Source: Muribaculaceae bacterium
Lineage (GTDB): Bacteria > Bacteroidota > Bacteroidia > Bacteroidales > Muribaculaceae
Direction of reading: 5' to 3'
NCBI GenBank assembly: GCA_022511505.1
Contig: JAFLTK010000155.1
Span: 1-7,021 of the forward strand
DNA length: 7,021 nucleotides
The position numbers and the translations under genes were made by a program. Below are positions 1 to 6,381 of this stretch, piece after piece. The notes below the pieces were generated by a model. That model saw only the letters and a list, made by a program, of their open reading frames with translations. It had not been told where the DNA came from and ran no database searches. How positions within the stretch are numbered: position 1 is the stretch's first letter; every line of letters begins with the position of its first letter.

Positions 1-2192
1 CATTTCTTGGTCGAGTAGTTGGCGCGGGCTACATAGAGTTGCAGGTCGGTCAGCGGGGCGATAAGCAACGTGTCAGAAACTACACCGATGGGCGCCGAGT
101 CAATGATGATGTAGTCAAAACGTTCGCGCAGTCGGCCGAGCAATTCCTCCATCTTGTCGCTCATGAGCAACTCGTTGGGGTTGGGCGGAACGGGACCTGC
201 CGAGAGAATATAGAGATTATCGTGCTGGTCGCTCTTTGAAATCATCGAGTCAAGATCGGTGTCCTGCCCCGAGAGATAACTTGTTACACCGCGGTCGTTG
301 GTGCGGTTAAAGCGATGGGCGAGGAACGGGCGGCGGATGTCCATACCTACGGCGAGAGTCTTCTTGCCGGCGAGCGCAAAAGTCAGCGCGATGTTACTTG
401 AAACAAAAGTCTTGCCTTCGCCCGAAAGTGTTGAGGTCACGAGGATGACCTTGCCATCTTTGCCGGTGATAAACTGCAAGTTGTTGCGCAACAGGCGGAA
501 TAGTTCGGCAATCGCGGTCGACTCGCTCTTTGAGACTACAAATTCTTTTGTGCCGTCGCTTAGTGAGATTTCACCGATTACCGGGACGCGAGTTGCGCGA
601 GCGAGGTCCTCTTTATCGCGGAAGTTGGGGAAGAACACAAAGCGGCAGAAGACAATCAAGCCCGGGATAAGGAGTGCGATTGCAACGGCGATGATATAGG
701 TCATTCGCGTGTTTGGGTAGACGAGACCCGAGAGGGCCGGGTTGTCGATGAGGCGTGCCTGAGGCGTCGCAAGGGTCTTCTGGATTGAGATTTCTTCGCG
801 CTTTTCGAGCAGATAGTTGTAGATGTTTTCCTTGACGGTCTGCTTGCGGATGCGGCCGAAGAGTTCACGCTCGTTGACGGGTATTGACGACAGGCGCGAG
901 TTGGCTCGTGATTCCTGACGCGCGATGCTGTTGCGCTGGGTGTTGATGCTGTTGCGCAAGTTGACGATACCACGATAGATGTCGTTGCGCGAGCGGGCTA
1001 TATCTTCTTGGAGATTTTTGACGATGGGGTTGTTCTCGGTGCTACCTTCGAGCAACGCGGCTCGCTGGGCAACTTTCTTGTTATAGGCCGTGATGCTGGC
1101 GTTAAGGTTGGGGTCATCGATAACCTGAGGGAGGGTCGAATAGTCGTCTTGTGAAGCGACGACGCGCTCTACCTCGTTGACAATGCGCTGGCGCACATCG
1201 AGTTCGGCCAACTGGCGGTCGGCCTCTTGTGAACGAGTCAATGCCATTGATGTCTCGCTGTTCAAGTCGGTGACGTTGTTGGCAAGGCGGAACGACTCGA
1301 CATCGCGCTCGGCGTCATTAAGCTCGGCCTCGACGAGGGCAAGACGCTCGACGATAAACTGCTCGGTCTGCATTGCCGAGCGGTTTTTTTCTGTCCAAAT
1401 ATCCTGATTGTAAATCTTTATGAGTGTGTTGATTACGTCAACGCCCATAGGTGCCGATGTAGTCGAGTAGTCAATATTGACAATTGTATTTGAGTTTTGG
1501 GCAAACTCGATATTAAGATTGCCGGAAATTTGAGCTGCAACAGTGTAGGGGTTAGTGATTACAATCCTCTGCTCATCCTCAAATCTGTCGCCGGTAGGCG
1601 ACGGCATCAGTGTCAGAGTGCCTTGGCTTAACTCAACCTGAACGGGCAGTTTTTCAACGTTGAAGACTTTTTTCTCGGTAACTTTGCCGAGGTCTGATAT
1701 AACCTTGAAATGATATTTGCCGTCATCATAGTCGCAATAGATGTTGATTGGCGACTTTAGGTTGTAGAGCGAGACAGAGTCAAGCCGAGCGATAACGGGA
1801 TTGTTGCCATATCCAACGCGATCGCGGAATTTACCTACGGTATAGTAAGTATAGGATAGATCCAAACTATCGACAACCTTCATCAGGTTGTTGCGCGATT
1901 TAAGAATCATCAGTTCAGCGTCGTCGATACGATTCTTTAAATTCAAGATTTGAGCCTGATCAGAGAAGATTGACGATGAGCTCGACGTGCTCTCGTTGTT
2001 AAGGTAAATTGATGCCTTGACCGAGTAGACGGGGATGATACATGCAAGATGATACCACGCAACGCCTATACACACTACCAGCGACAGGATAAACCATTTC
2101 CATTTCGCTAAAAGTTCAAGACAAAGTCCGGTAATATCAAGAGACTCCTGGTCTAATTGCTGTAGTTGTTCCTGATTTTCTTTTTCGCTCAT
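1..2192 (-). CDS. wzc: Wzc-like polysaccharide co-polymerase / BY-type tyrosine kinase (3' end off window)
   Basis: Inner-membrane protein that sets chain length in capsule or exopolysaccharide export and carries a cytoplasmic bacterial tyrosine kinase. The frame is open from the ATG at 2192 to the left edge, giving 730 residues with no frameshift. An N-terminal Wzz-type segment begins near residue 18, with membrane helix 1 at about 31-53. A periplasmic region follows, coiled-coil-like from about 274 to 430, then the PxNERE motif at 438-443 and membrane helix 2 at about 497-521. The kinase has the ELFRLLRNN motif at 563-571, which matches the oligomerisation motif of this family, then Walker A TSTLSGEGKT (586-595, Lys594), Walker A' VGMDIRRP (615-622, Asp618) and Walker B IIIDSAPIG (695-703, Asp698). 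The C-terminal tyrosine cluster expected in the family lies beyond the window. It follows the Wza-like gene by 43 bases, so the two are probably co-transcribed. The assignment is secure; the polysaccharide is unknown. Confidence 0.95.
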   Translation of the reverse strand, partial: MSEKENQEQLQQLDQESLDITGLCLELLAKWKWFILSLVVCIGVAWYHLACIIPVYSVKASIYLNNESTSSSSSIFSDQAQILNLKNRIDDAELMILKSRNNLMKVVDSLDLSYTYYTVGKFRDRVGYGNNPVIARLDSVSLYNLKSPINIYCDYDDGKYHFKVISDLGKVTEKKVFNVEKLPVQVELSQGTLTLMPSPTGDRFEDEQRIVITNPYTVAAQISGNLNIEFAQNSNTIVNIDYSTTSAPMGVDVINTLIKIYNQDIWTEKNRSAMQTEQFIVERLALVEAELNDAERDVESFRLANNVTDLNSETSMALTRSQEADRQLAELDVRQRIVNEVERVVASQDDYSTLPQVIDDPNLNASITAYNKKVAQRAALLEGSTENNPIVKNLQEDIARSRNDIYRGIVNLRNSINTQRNSIARQESRANSRLSSIPVNERELFGRIRKQTVKENIYNYLLEKREEISIQKTLATPQARLIDNPALSGLVYPNTRMTYIIAVAIALLIPGLIVFCRFVFFPNFRDKEDLARATRVPVIGEISLSDGTKEFVVSKSESTAIAELFRLLRNNLQFITGKDGKVILVTSTLSGEGKTFVSSNIALTFALAGKKTLAVGMDIRRPFLAHRFNRTNDRGVTSYLSGQDTDLDSMISKSDQHDNLYILSAGPVPPNPNELLMSDKMEELLGRLRERFDYIIIDSAPIGVVSDTLLIAPLTDLQLYVARANYSTKK

Positions 2193-2235
2193 TGCTGCTG
2201 AGATGTAAGATTCTATATTGAGAAGCGATAGACCA

Positions 2236-3081
2236 TTATTTGTCTCTGGTCAGATTAATGATACCGATTACGAGACCGGCAAGCGATGATAAACCGCCTA
2301 CTGTTGCAATTGCGGCCGATACGCCCGGAGCCATCTGCCACGAAGCGTTGGCTGCCGATTTGTTGGGCTCGACATAGATGATGTCGTTCTGTTGAAGTTG
2401 GAAATAGGGCGAGAGAAGCAGATTCTTGTCTTGGAGATTCATGCGCACAATTTCTCGTGTACCATCATAATTGGTTCTGATCAGCAACACGTTGTCGCGA
2501 CGGCCGCGGATGCCAAGGTCGCCAACCATTGCGAGAGCCTCAAAGAGGTTAAGGCGCTCATTTGGCGCGCGAACAACACCGGGACGCTGCACCTCGCCGA
2601 TAACCGACACGCGGAAATTGGAGACACGGACGTCGATCGACGGCATTTCTTTCATATATTCGGGCCAAATCTCGTGTTGCAACTTTTCTATTACTTGATT
2701 CTTGGTCAAGCCTGCAACGTGAACCTTTCCTAAAATCGGGAAATCGATGTATCCCTCTGAATTAACAAGATAATTGTTGGTTTGTGTTTCGTCGACATTC
2801 TGTGATGAAGTGACGTTGGGGGAAACAGACCTAACGTTTCCTTCGGCATCGGCCATAACGCCCTTGTTGAAAAGCAGGGCAGCCTGCATGTTGGTTGATG
2901 TGACGAGGATGTTAAGCAAGTCGCCCGGAACTATGCGCGGGTCGGCTGCTGCGTGTGTTTGCTCTAAAAGGTCAATAGGCAATGTTTCGGCTTCTTGAAC
3001 GTATGGCACTTTCTTGGCCGACGTACAGCCGGTCAATACAGCAGCAACAACAAGCGAAAGCAACAATAACTTGTTTTTCAT
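2236..3081 (-). CDS. wza: Wza-like polysaccharide export outer-membrane lipoprotein
   Basis: Outer-membrane component through which capsule or exopolysaccharide leaves the cell, docking onto the Wzc-like protein encoded next. It is 281 residues long. A lipoprotein signal ends in the lipobox LTGC, with Cys19 as the predicted lipidation site. A polysaccharide export (Poly_export) domain starts near DPRIVPGD (47-54) and continues through the NSEGYIDFPILGKV strand region (107-120). One SLBB-type domain follows, from about 157 (VSVIGEVQRPG) to QNDIIYVEP (231-239). A Gly/Ala-rich hydrophobic helix at about 253-276 ends the protein and could be the membrane-spanning C-terminal helix. From memory E. 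coli Wza is near 379 residues with more SLBB repeats; this shorter form is common in Bacteroidetes. The start is set by the signal peptide (MKNKLLLL). It is transcribed from the promoter at 3160-3192. Confidence 0.94.
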   Translation of the reverse strand: MKNKLLLLSLVVAAVLTGCTSAKKVPYVQEAETLPIDLLEQTHAAADPRIVPGDLLNILVTSTNMQAALLFNKGVMADAEGNVRSVSPNVTSSQNVDETQTNNYLVNSEGYIDFPILGKVHVAGLTKNQVIEKLQHEIWPEYMKEMPSIDVRVSNFRVSVIGEVQRPGVVRAPNERLNLFEALAMVGDLGIRGRRDNVLLIRTNYDGTREIVRMNLQDKNLLLSPYFQLQQNDIIYVEPNKSAANASWQMAPGVSAAIATVGGLSSLAGLVIGIINLTRDK

Positions 3082-3126
3082 TATTATGATGGTTCTTTTC
3101 TATTGATAATCAGGTTACTACGTGTC

Positions 3127-3153
3127 AAAAACGTGGCAGAGCCACACATTTTT
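3127..3153 (-). promoter_or_regulatory. Stem-loop at the 5' end of the wza-wzc leader
   Basis: On the minus strand GTGGC-TCT-GCCAC forms a perfect 5-bp stem with a 3-base loop (3133-3145). It is flanked by AAAAA and TTTTT arms (3149-3153 and 3127-3131) that can extend the stem across a 1x3 internal loop. If the promoter at 3160-3192 is used, transcription starts near 3153-3155, so this fold begins at the first transcribed bases. The U run after the stem looks like an intrinsic terminator, but its position at about +1 to +27 fits a 5' stabilising or regulatory fold better. The base pairing is seen directly; its function is inferred. Confidence 0.5.
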
Positions 3154-3159
3154 GCAACG

Positions 3160-3192
3160 CAAAGTTAACAAAAAGCATTTTAATCGACAAAA
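3160..3192 (-). promoter_or_regulatory. Bacteroidetes-type promoter for the wza-wzc export genes
   Basis: On the minus strand TTTTG (3192-3188) and TAACTTTG (3167-3160) are separated by 20 bases. This matches the Bacteroidetes primary sigma factor consensus of TTTG near -33 and TAnnTTTG near -7. The predicted transcript start near 3153-3155 leaves a leader of about 72 bases before the Wza start at 3081. The promoter lies in the 223-base AT-rich gap after the secreted-protein gene, so the export pair can be transcribed independently. Confidence 0.75.
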
Positions 3193-3304
3193 TCTATTTT
3201 GATAATTTTATTCAATTCTTAATTTAGTGTTTATAAATCGTTGATTATGTGGAATATATGATATAAATAAAGTCTGTGCCCGTTTTGAGGATAAAAATCG
3301 ACCC

Positions 3305-4318
3305 TTAATTGACCGAACTGAGTAGATTGGCGTGTCTGATAAGGACATCGGCCGTGTTGCGCATGTAAGTTGAGCGGAGCTCGTCGGCGGCAACCTCGTC
3401 TATCCATTTGTCGCGAGCCTTGACCCAGTCGTTGGTAGCCCCGGGAAGGTGGGAGACGATATTGCGAGTATAATCGTAGATGTCGGCATAGCGGGGACGG
3501 TCCTCGCTCGTCAGAAAGACAGCCTTGGCGATGTCACATTGGTCGAGAGCCAACTTGCTACACTCGCTAAACAACTTTAAGGCAGGGTCGACAAACGTCC
3601 CGACGCTTTCAAAAGCATCGCCATCGGTCATCAACGAGTACTCGTGGCGATACAGGTCAACGTGGGTGCGCCAGATGTCGAGAATACCGGCAGTTCCAAG
3701 CGGGCCGCTGATTATGCCACCCCAGAAGTACATGTCGGTCATGTTGCTGAACGCCAGCAAAAGAAGATCCTTCAACTTGAGCCACGATTGAAACTCGGCC
3801 TTCAGCGCCGCCCGTTGCTCGGGCGTGTCACACTCGTCAAGAAGTCTTGCAAATTCGTTATACTGCTCGATTAGTAACAGCGTGTTCTCATAATCATTTG
3901 CCACAATCATACCCATCGATGAGAAATCCTCGTTCATAGCCCCCAGGCGTCGGCTTTCGCCAACAACCAGATCGGTAATGTCAAAACTCGTCATCGGCTC
4001 GTCATAGTCCCTGTAGAACCCGGCCGATAGAGTACCGCTGTGACGATTGTAATAACTGTTGAGTTTGGCGCGGTAAGCATTCATCCAGTCGAGGTCTTTG
4101 TCAAGAGTATTGGCCGTGAAACCACCGCTACGAGAATAGGTGTAGACATCACCTATAAGCCTAACCAATTCAGGGTCAGCGTTAAAAACAGCATCGTTGA
4201 CCCAAAATTCGAGCATCGACGAGTCGTCGCTCTTATGAAAAGTTGATTGAGCGGCACAATTCACTCCGGTCGTCAAGACAAGTGTAAATATGGCGAGTAT
4301 ATGTTTCATCATAGACAT
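3305..4318 (-). CDS. Secreted helical protein of unknown function
   Basis: A 337-residue protein that I do not recognise with confidence. It starts with a signal peptide: a short basic N-terminus (MSMMKH), a hydrophobic core (ILAIFTLVLTTGV) and a probable signal peptidase I cleavage after CAA (residue 23). Cys21 is not in a convincing lipobox. The start could equally be Met3 or Met4 (4312 or 4309). The mature part looks largely helical and acidic. It holds three short similar motifs, DWMNAYR (77-83), SWLKLKD (178-184) and DWVKARD (297-303), spaced about 100 and 119 residues apart. These loosely recall the LKxxQxxWxxYRD pattern of LprI/DUF1311-type lysozyme-inhibitor domains, but this is a weak resemblance and no function should be assigned from it. 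The protein is probably periplasmic. It is separated from the small upstream gene by a terminator and from the export genes by a promoter, so it is likely expressed on its own. Confidence 0.85.
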   Translation of the reverse strand: MSMMKHILAIFTLVLTTGVNCAAQSTFHKSDDSSMLEFWVNDAVFNADPELVRLIGDVYTYSRSGGFTANTLDKDLDWMNAYRAKLNSYYNRHSGTLSAGFYRDYDEPMTSFDITDLVVGESRRLGAMNEDFSSMGMIVANDYENTLLLIEQYNEFARLLDECDTPEQRAALKAEFQSWLKLKDLLLLAFSNMTDMYFWGGIISGPLGTAGILDIWRTHVDLYRHEYSLMTDGDAFESVGTFVDPALKLFSECSKLALDQCDIAKAVFLTSEDRPRYADIYDYTRNIVSHLPGATNDWVKARDKWIDEVAADELRSTYMRNTADVLIRHANLLSSVN

Positions 4319-4331
4319 TTATATATAAGGA

Positions 4332-4385
4332 CGGCTCAGAAACCGTTGCGACACCATGAGAACGGTCATGAAACCGTTGCAACAC
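4332..4385 (-). repeat. Two tandem 23-base repeats in the leader of the secreted-protein gene
   Basis: Copies at 4332-4354 and 4363-4385 have a 31-base period, match at 18 of 23 positions, and share the core GAAACCGTTGC on the plus strand. They end 14 bases before the start codon at 4318. Two folds compete. AACGGT (4361-4366) pairs perfectly with ACCGTT (4373-4378), while CATGA (4355-4359) pairs perfectly with TCATG (4366-4370); base 4366 is needed by both. ACGG (4331-4334) can also pair with CCGT (4343-4346). This could be a paired protein-binding site or a switching RNA leader; the sequence does not decide which. Confidence 0.6.
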
Positions 4386-4396
4386 TTTATTATTGG

Positions 4397-4404
4397 CAAA
4401 AATA
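4397..4404 (-). promoter_or_regulatory. Candidate -7 element for the secreted-protein gene
   Basis: The minus strand reads TATTTTTG, an exact match to the Bacteroidetes TAnnTTTG -7 consensus. It lies 79 bases ahead of the start codon and just upstream of the tandem repeats. There is no TTTG at the expected spacing of about 20 bases; the nearest TTTTTG is some 34 bases upstream. The call is therefore tentative. Confidence 0.35.
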
Positions 4405-4459
4405 GCAAGATTATTTGATACTCGCGCTATATTTTTCCAAAAACTTCCTTATAATGCAA

Positions 4460-4495
4460 AATCGACACCGTTGCAATAGCGCAAAGGTGCCGATT
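4460..4495 (-). terminator. Intrinsic terminator after the small unknown gene
   Basis: Positions 4460-4474 pair with 4481-4495 around a 6-base loop. In the minus-strand RNA this gives 13 Watson-Crick pairs, one G-U pair (4465 with 4490) and one mismatch (4470 with 4485). The stem runs into UUUUGCAUUAU. It begins 17 bases after the stop codon of the small gene, so it should end that transcript and separate it from the secreted-protein gene. Confidence 0.75.
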
Positions 4496-4512
4496 CTGTA
4501 TGAGTCTGTATG

Positions 4513-4863
4513 TCAGCAGTCGCCGGAAAGTTTCATGCGGACGCGGTCAATTAACGAGGGTTTGTGCATCTTGACGTGGACATTGACAACGTCGCTTTTC
4601 TTGTGGAGGAAGATTATCGATGAGTGGAGCACGATGGCGATGACATTTTCAAATTCAAGTATCTGGTGAACGCGGTCGACTTTTATCTTGTGGAACGGCG
4701 ATTGTTGGTCGATGCTGTTGATGAAAATGTGGCTGTCGTCGATATCTATTGCGTGAGGTTCCAGTTCTTCGTGAAACAGAAGTGGAATGTCAAGTTGATC
4801 GGGACTTGAAGGGCGTCGGGAATATTGCTTATAGATGGCGTCTATCACTTTGTCGGTCAACAT
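4513..4863 (-). CDS. Small protein of unknown function (116 residues)
   Basis: I do not recognise this family. I chose the start at 4863 (MLTDKVIDAIYKQY). The frame stays open to an upstream ATG at 4935, but those 24 extra residues look like translated leader. The protein has no signal peptide and no clear membrane helix, so it is probably cytoplasmic. An amphipathic N-terminal helix is followed by a PSSPDQLDIPLLF segment (18-30), then alternating hydrophobic strands such as HIFINSI (45-51), IAIVLHSSIIFLHK (75-88) and DVVNVHVKM (91-99), and a basic tail (SLIDRVRMKLSG). The pattern suggests a small alpha/beta or beta-rich domain. It stands alone between the decarboxylase operon terminator and its own terminator. 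No convincing promoter was found in 4864-5089. Confidence 0.75.
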   Translation of the reverse strand: MLTDKVIDAIYKQYSRRPSSPDQLDIPLLFHEELEPHAIDIDDSHIFINSIDQQSPFHKIKVDRVHQILEFENVIAIVLHSSIIFLHKKSDVVNVHVKMHKPSLIDRVRMKLSGDC

Positions 4864-5089
4864 AATTTTCAGCGTATATGTTTTTAGTAGAAGGGGGTTA
4901 GACAAATAGGTTAAAGGAGAAGATTGGCGAAACATCCGCAGACCTCGGCCCGCGAGGCGTTTCTATAATAATAACATAAATAGTGCTAAAAAGGTTGAAA
5001 CGTATCGTCGATTTAACGATTGGTGATTGTAGAGAGGGTTGTTGGAATAGGATAGAATAGCGTGTTTAACATTGAGATAGGAGAGGATG

Positions 5090-5139
5090 AAAAAGCGTCT
5101 GCCGGGCGCATGACAGTAGCGCTTGGGCAGACGCTTTTT
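5090..5139 (-). terminator. Strong intrinsic terminator of the decarboxylase operon
   Basis: AAAAAGCGTCTGCC (5090-5103) is perfectly complementary to GGCAGACGCTTTTT (5126-5139), a 14-bp stem with A and T runs at its base. An inner GCGC/GCGC stem (5106-5109 with 5119-5122) closes a 9-base loop. It begins 7 bases after the beta-subunit stop codon. The symmetrical A and T runs mean it could terminate in both directions, although no plus-strand gene is seen nearby. Confidence 0.93.
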
Positions 5140-5146
5140 ATGGCGA

Positions 5147-6304
5147 TTAGGCGAGGAAGCCGAGGAGCACACCGGCGGCGACAGCCGAGCCGATGACACC
5201 GGCCACGTTGGGACCCATTGCGTGCATCAACAGGTAGTTGTTGGGGTCATACTCGAGACCGAGGTTGTTGGAGATGCGGGCCGACATGGGGACAGCTGAT
5301 ACGCCTGCATTACCAATCAGCGGGTTAATCTTCTTGCTCTGGGGCAAGAACAGGTTAAACAGCTTGACAAAGAGCACACCCGAGGTCGAGGCGATAATGA
5401 ACGCCATGAAACCGAGGGCAAAGATGCCGATTGTCTGTGCGGTCAGGAACTCCGAGGCCTGAGTCGAGGCTCCGACGGTCATGCCGAGCAGGATGGTGAC
5501 AATGTCGGTCAGGGCGTTGGACGCGGTCTTGGCAAGACGGGTTGTCACGCCACACTCGCGCAACAGGTTGCCGAAGAAGAGCATACCGAGCAACGGGAGG
5601 CCCGAGGGAACGACAAAGCAAGTCAGCAGCATACCGACGATGGGGAAGATAATCTTCTCGTTGTGGGACACGGCGCGGGCGGGCTTCATCTTGATGAGAC
5701 GCTCTTTGTGGGTTGTGAACAGTCGCATGATAGGCGGCTGGATAACCGGCACGAGAGCCATGTAGGAGTAGGCCGACACGGCGATTGCACCCATCAGGTT
5801 GGGAGCCAGTTTTGACGACAGGAAGATTGCGGTCGGGCCGTCGGCACCACCGATGATGGCGATAGCACCGGCCTGGTCGGGAGCAAAGCCGAGCAGGAGC
5901 GCAACCATGTAGGCCCCAAAGATGCCAAACTGGGCGGCAGCACCGATGAGCATCAACTTGGGATTGGCAATCAACGACGAGAAGTCGGTCATGGCACCGA
6001 TGCCGAGGAAAATCAGCGGGGGGTACCAGCCGCGAGCAACGCCGTCATAGAGGATGTTTAACACCGAGCCCTCCTCATAGATACCTACCTCGAGGCCGGC
6101 GGTGGTGTTGAAAGGAATGTTACCGATAAGGATACCAAAGCCTATGGGGACAAGCAACATCGGCTCAAAATCTTTCTTTATGGCAAGCCAGATAAAGAAG
6201 ATGCCGACAGCCAGCATGACAAAGTTCTGCCACGTGGCGTTATAAAAGCCTGTCAGATGCCAGAACTGCTGGAGGTTTTGGAATATGAAATCACTGAAAG
6301 TCAT
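5147..6304 (-). CDS. oadB: Sodium-translocating decarboxylase beta subunit (OadB/MmdB/GcdB family)
   Basis: Integral membrane subunit that decarboxylates carboxybiotin and couples this to sodium export. It has 385 residues and many hydrophobic helices. The family signature IIGGADGPTAIF is at 150-161. By comparison with Klebsiella OadB (numbering from memory), Asp155 matches Asp203 and Tyr181 in YSYMALVP matches Tyr229. In NPLIGNAGVSAVPMSAR (327-343), Asn327, Gly331, Ser336 and Arg343 match Asn373, Gly377, Ser382 and Arg389. All the ion-pathway residues I know of are therefore present. The C-terminal HAMGPNVAGVIGSAVAAG block is intact and the protein ends with LLGFLA. It is the last gene of the operon, 77 bases after the biotin carrier gene. 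The family cannot be split by substrate from this subunit; the symbol is used in the family sense. Confidence 0.96.
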   Translation of the reverse strand: MTFSDFIFQNLQQFWHLTGFYNATWQNFVMLAVGIFFIWLAIKKDFEPMLLVPIGFGILIGNIPFNTTAGLEVGIYEEGSVLNILYDGVARGWYPPLIFLGIGAMTDFSSLIANPKLMLIGAAAQFGIFGAYMVALLLGFAPDQAGAIAIIGGADGPTAIFLSSKLAPNLMGAIAVSAYSYMALVPVIQPPIMRLFTTHKERLIKMKPARAVSHNEKIIFPIVGMLLTCFVVPSGLPLLGMLFFGNLLRECGVTTRLAKTASNALTDIVTILLGMTVGASTQASEFLTAQTIGIFALGFMAFIIASTSGVLFVKLFNLFLPQSKKINPLIGNAGVSAVPMSARISNNLGLEYDPNNYLLMHAMGPNVAGVIGSAVAAGVLLGFLA

Positions 6305-6335
6305 TGGACGAAACTGTGTTTAAGGTAAAGAACTT

Positions 6336-6366
6336 CAAGACGTTGCCATCGAGTGGCGCCGTCTTG
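6336..6366 (-). promoter_or_regulatory. Intercistronic stem-loop between carrier and beta-subunit genes
   Basis: CAAGACG (6336-6342) pairs perfectly with CGTCTTG (6360-6366). Inside it, after a 2x2 internal loop, GCCA (6345-6348) pairs with TGGC (6354-6357) around a 5-base loop. In the direction of transcription no U run follows the stem, so it is not a good terminator for the operon. It may protect or mark an mRNA end, or tune the level of the beta subunit against the carrier protein. The pairing is seen directly; the role is inferred. Confidence 0.5.
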
Positions 6367-6381
6367 TTTTATCATGGTTGT

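Noticed and set aside
298..699. 133-residue open frame on the plus strand
   Set aside because: It lies entirely opposite the Wzc-like kinase domain, whose Walker motifs and uninterrupted frame are unmistakable; the plus-strand product has no recognisable features.
701..973. 90-residue open frame on the minus strand
   Set aside because: It is out of frame inside the Wzc-like gene and has low-complexity Ser/Thr/Arg composition typical of a shadow frame.
2392..2733. 113-residue open frame on the plus strand
   Set aside because: It is antisense to the Wza-like gene, which has a signal peptide, lipobox and domain motifs; no supporting features on the plus strand.
3208..3393. 61-residue open frame on the minus strand running from the secreted-protein gene into the AT-rich gap
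   Set aside because: It starts out of frame in the 3' end of the secreted-protein gene and ends in the promoter region; composition is not protein-like.
4332..4385. Possible CRISPR array
   Set aside because: Only two imperfect copies with an 8-base gap between them, so there are no spacers of CRISPR length and no cas genes.
4864..4935. 24-residue N-terminal extension of the small unknown protein to an ATG at 4935
   Set aside because: The extension (MFRQSSPLTYLSNP) does not look like a signal or domain, and MLTDKVIDAIYKQY is a more natural start; it cannot be excluded without alignment.
4943..4957. CCTCG/CGAGG stem with a 5-base loop upstream of the small gene
   Set aside because: Only 5 bp, no U run, and no promoter found to place it within a transcript; short GC palindromes of this size occur by chance.
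4963..5199. 78-residue open frame on the minus strand
   Set aside because: It overlaps the beta-subunit C-terminus out of frame and runs through the operon terminator hairpin.
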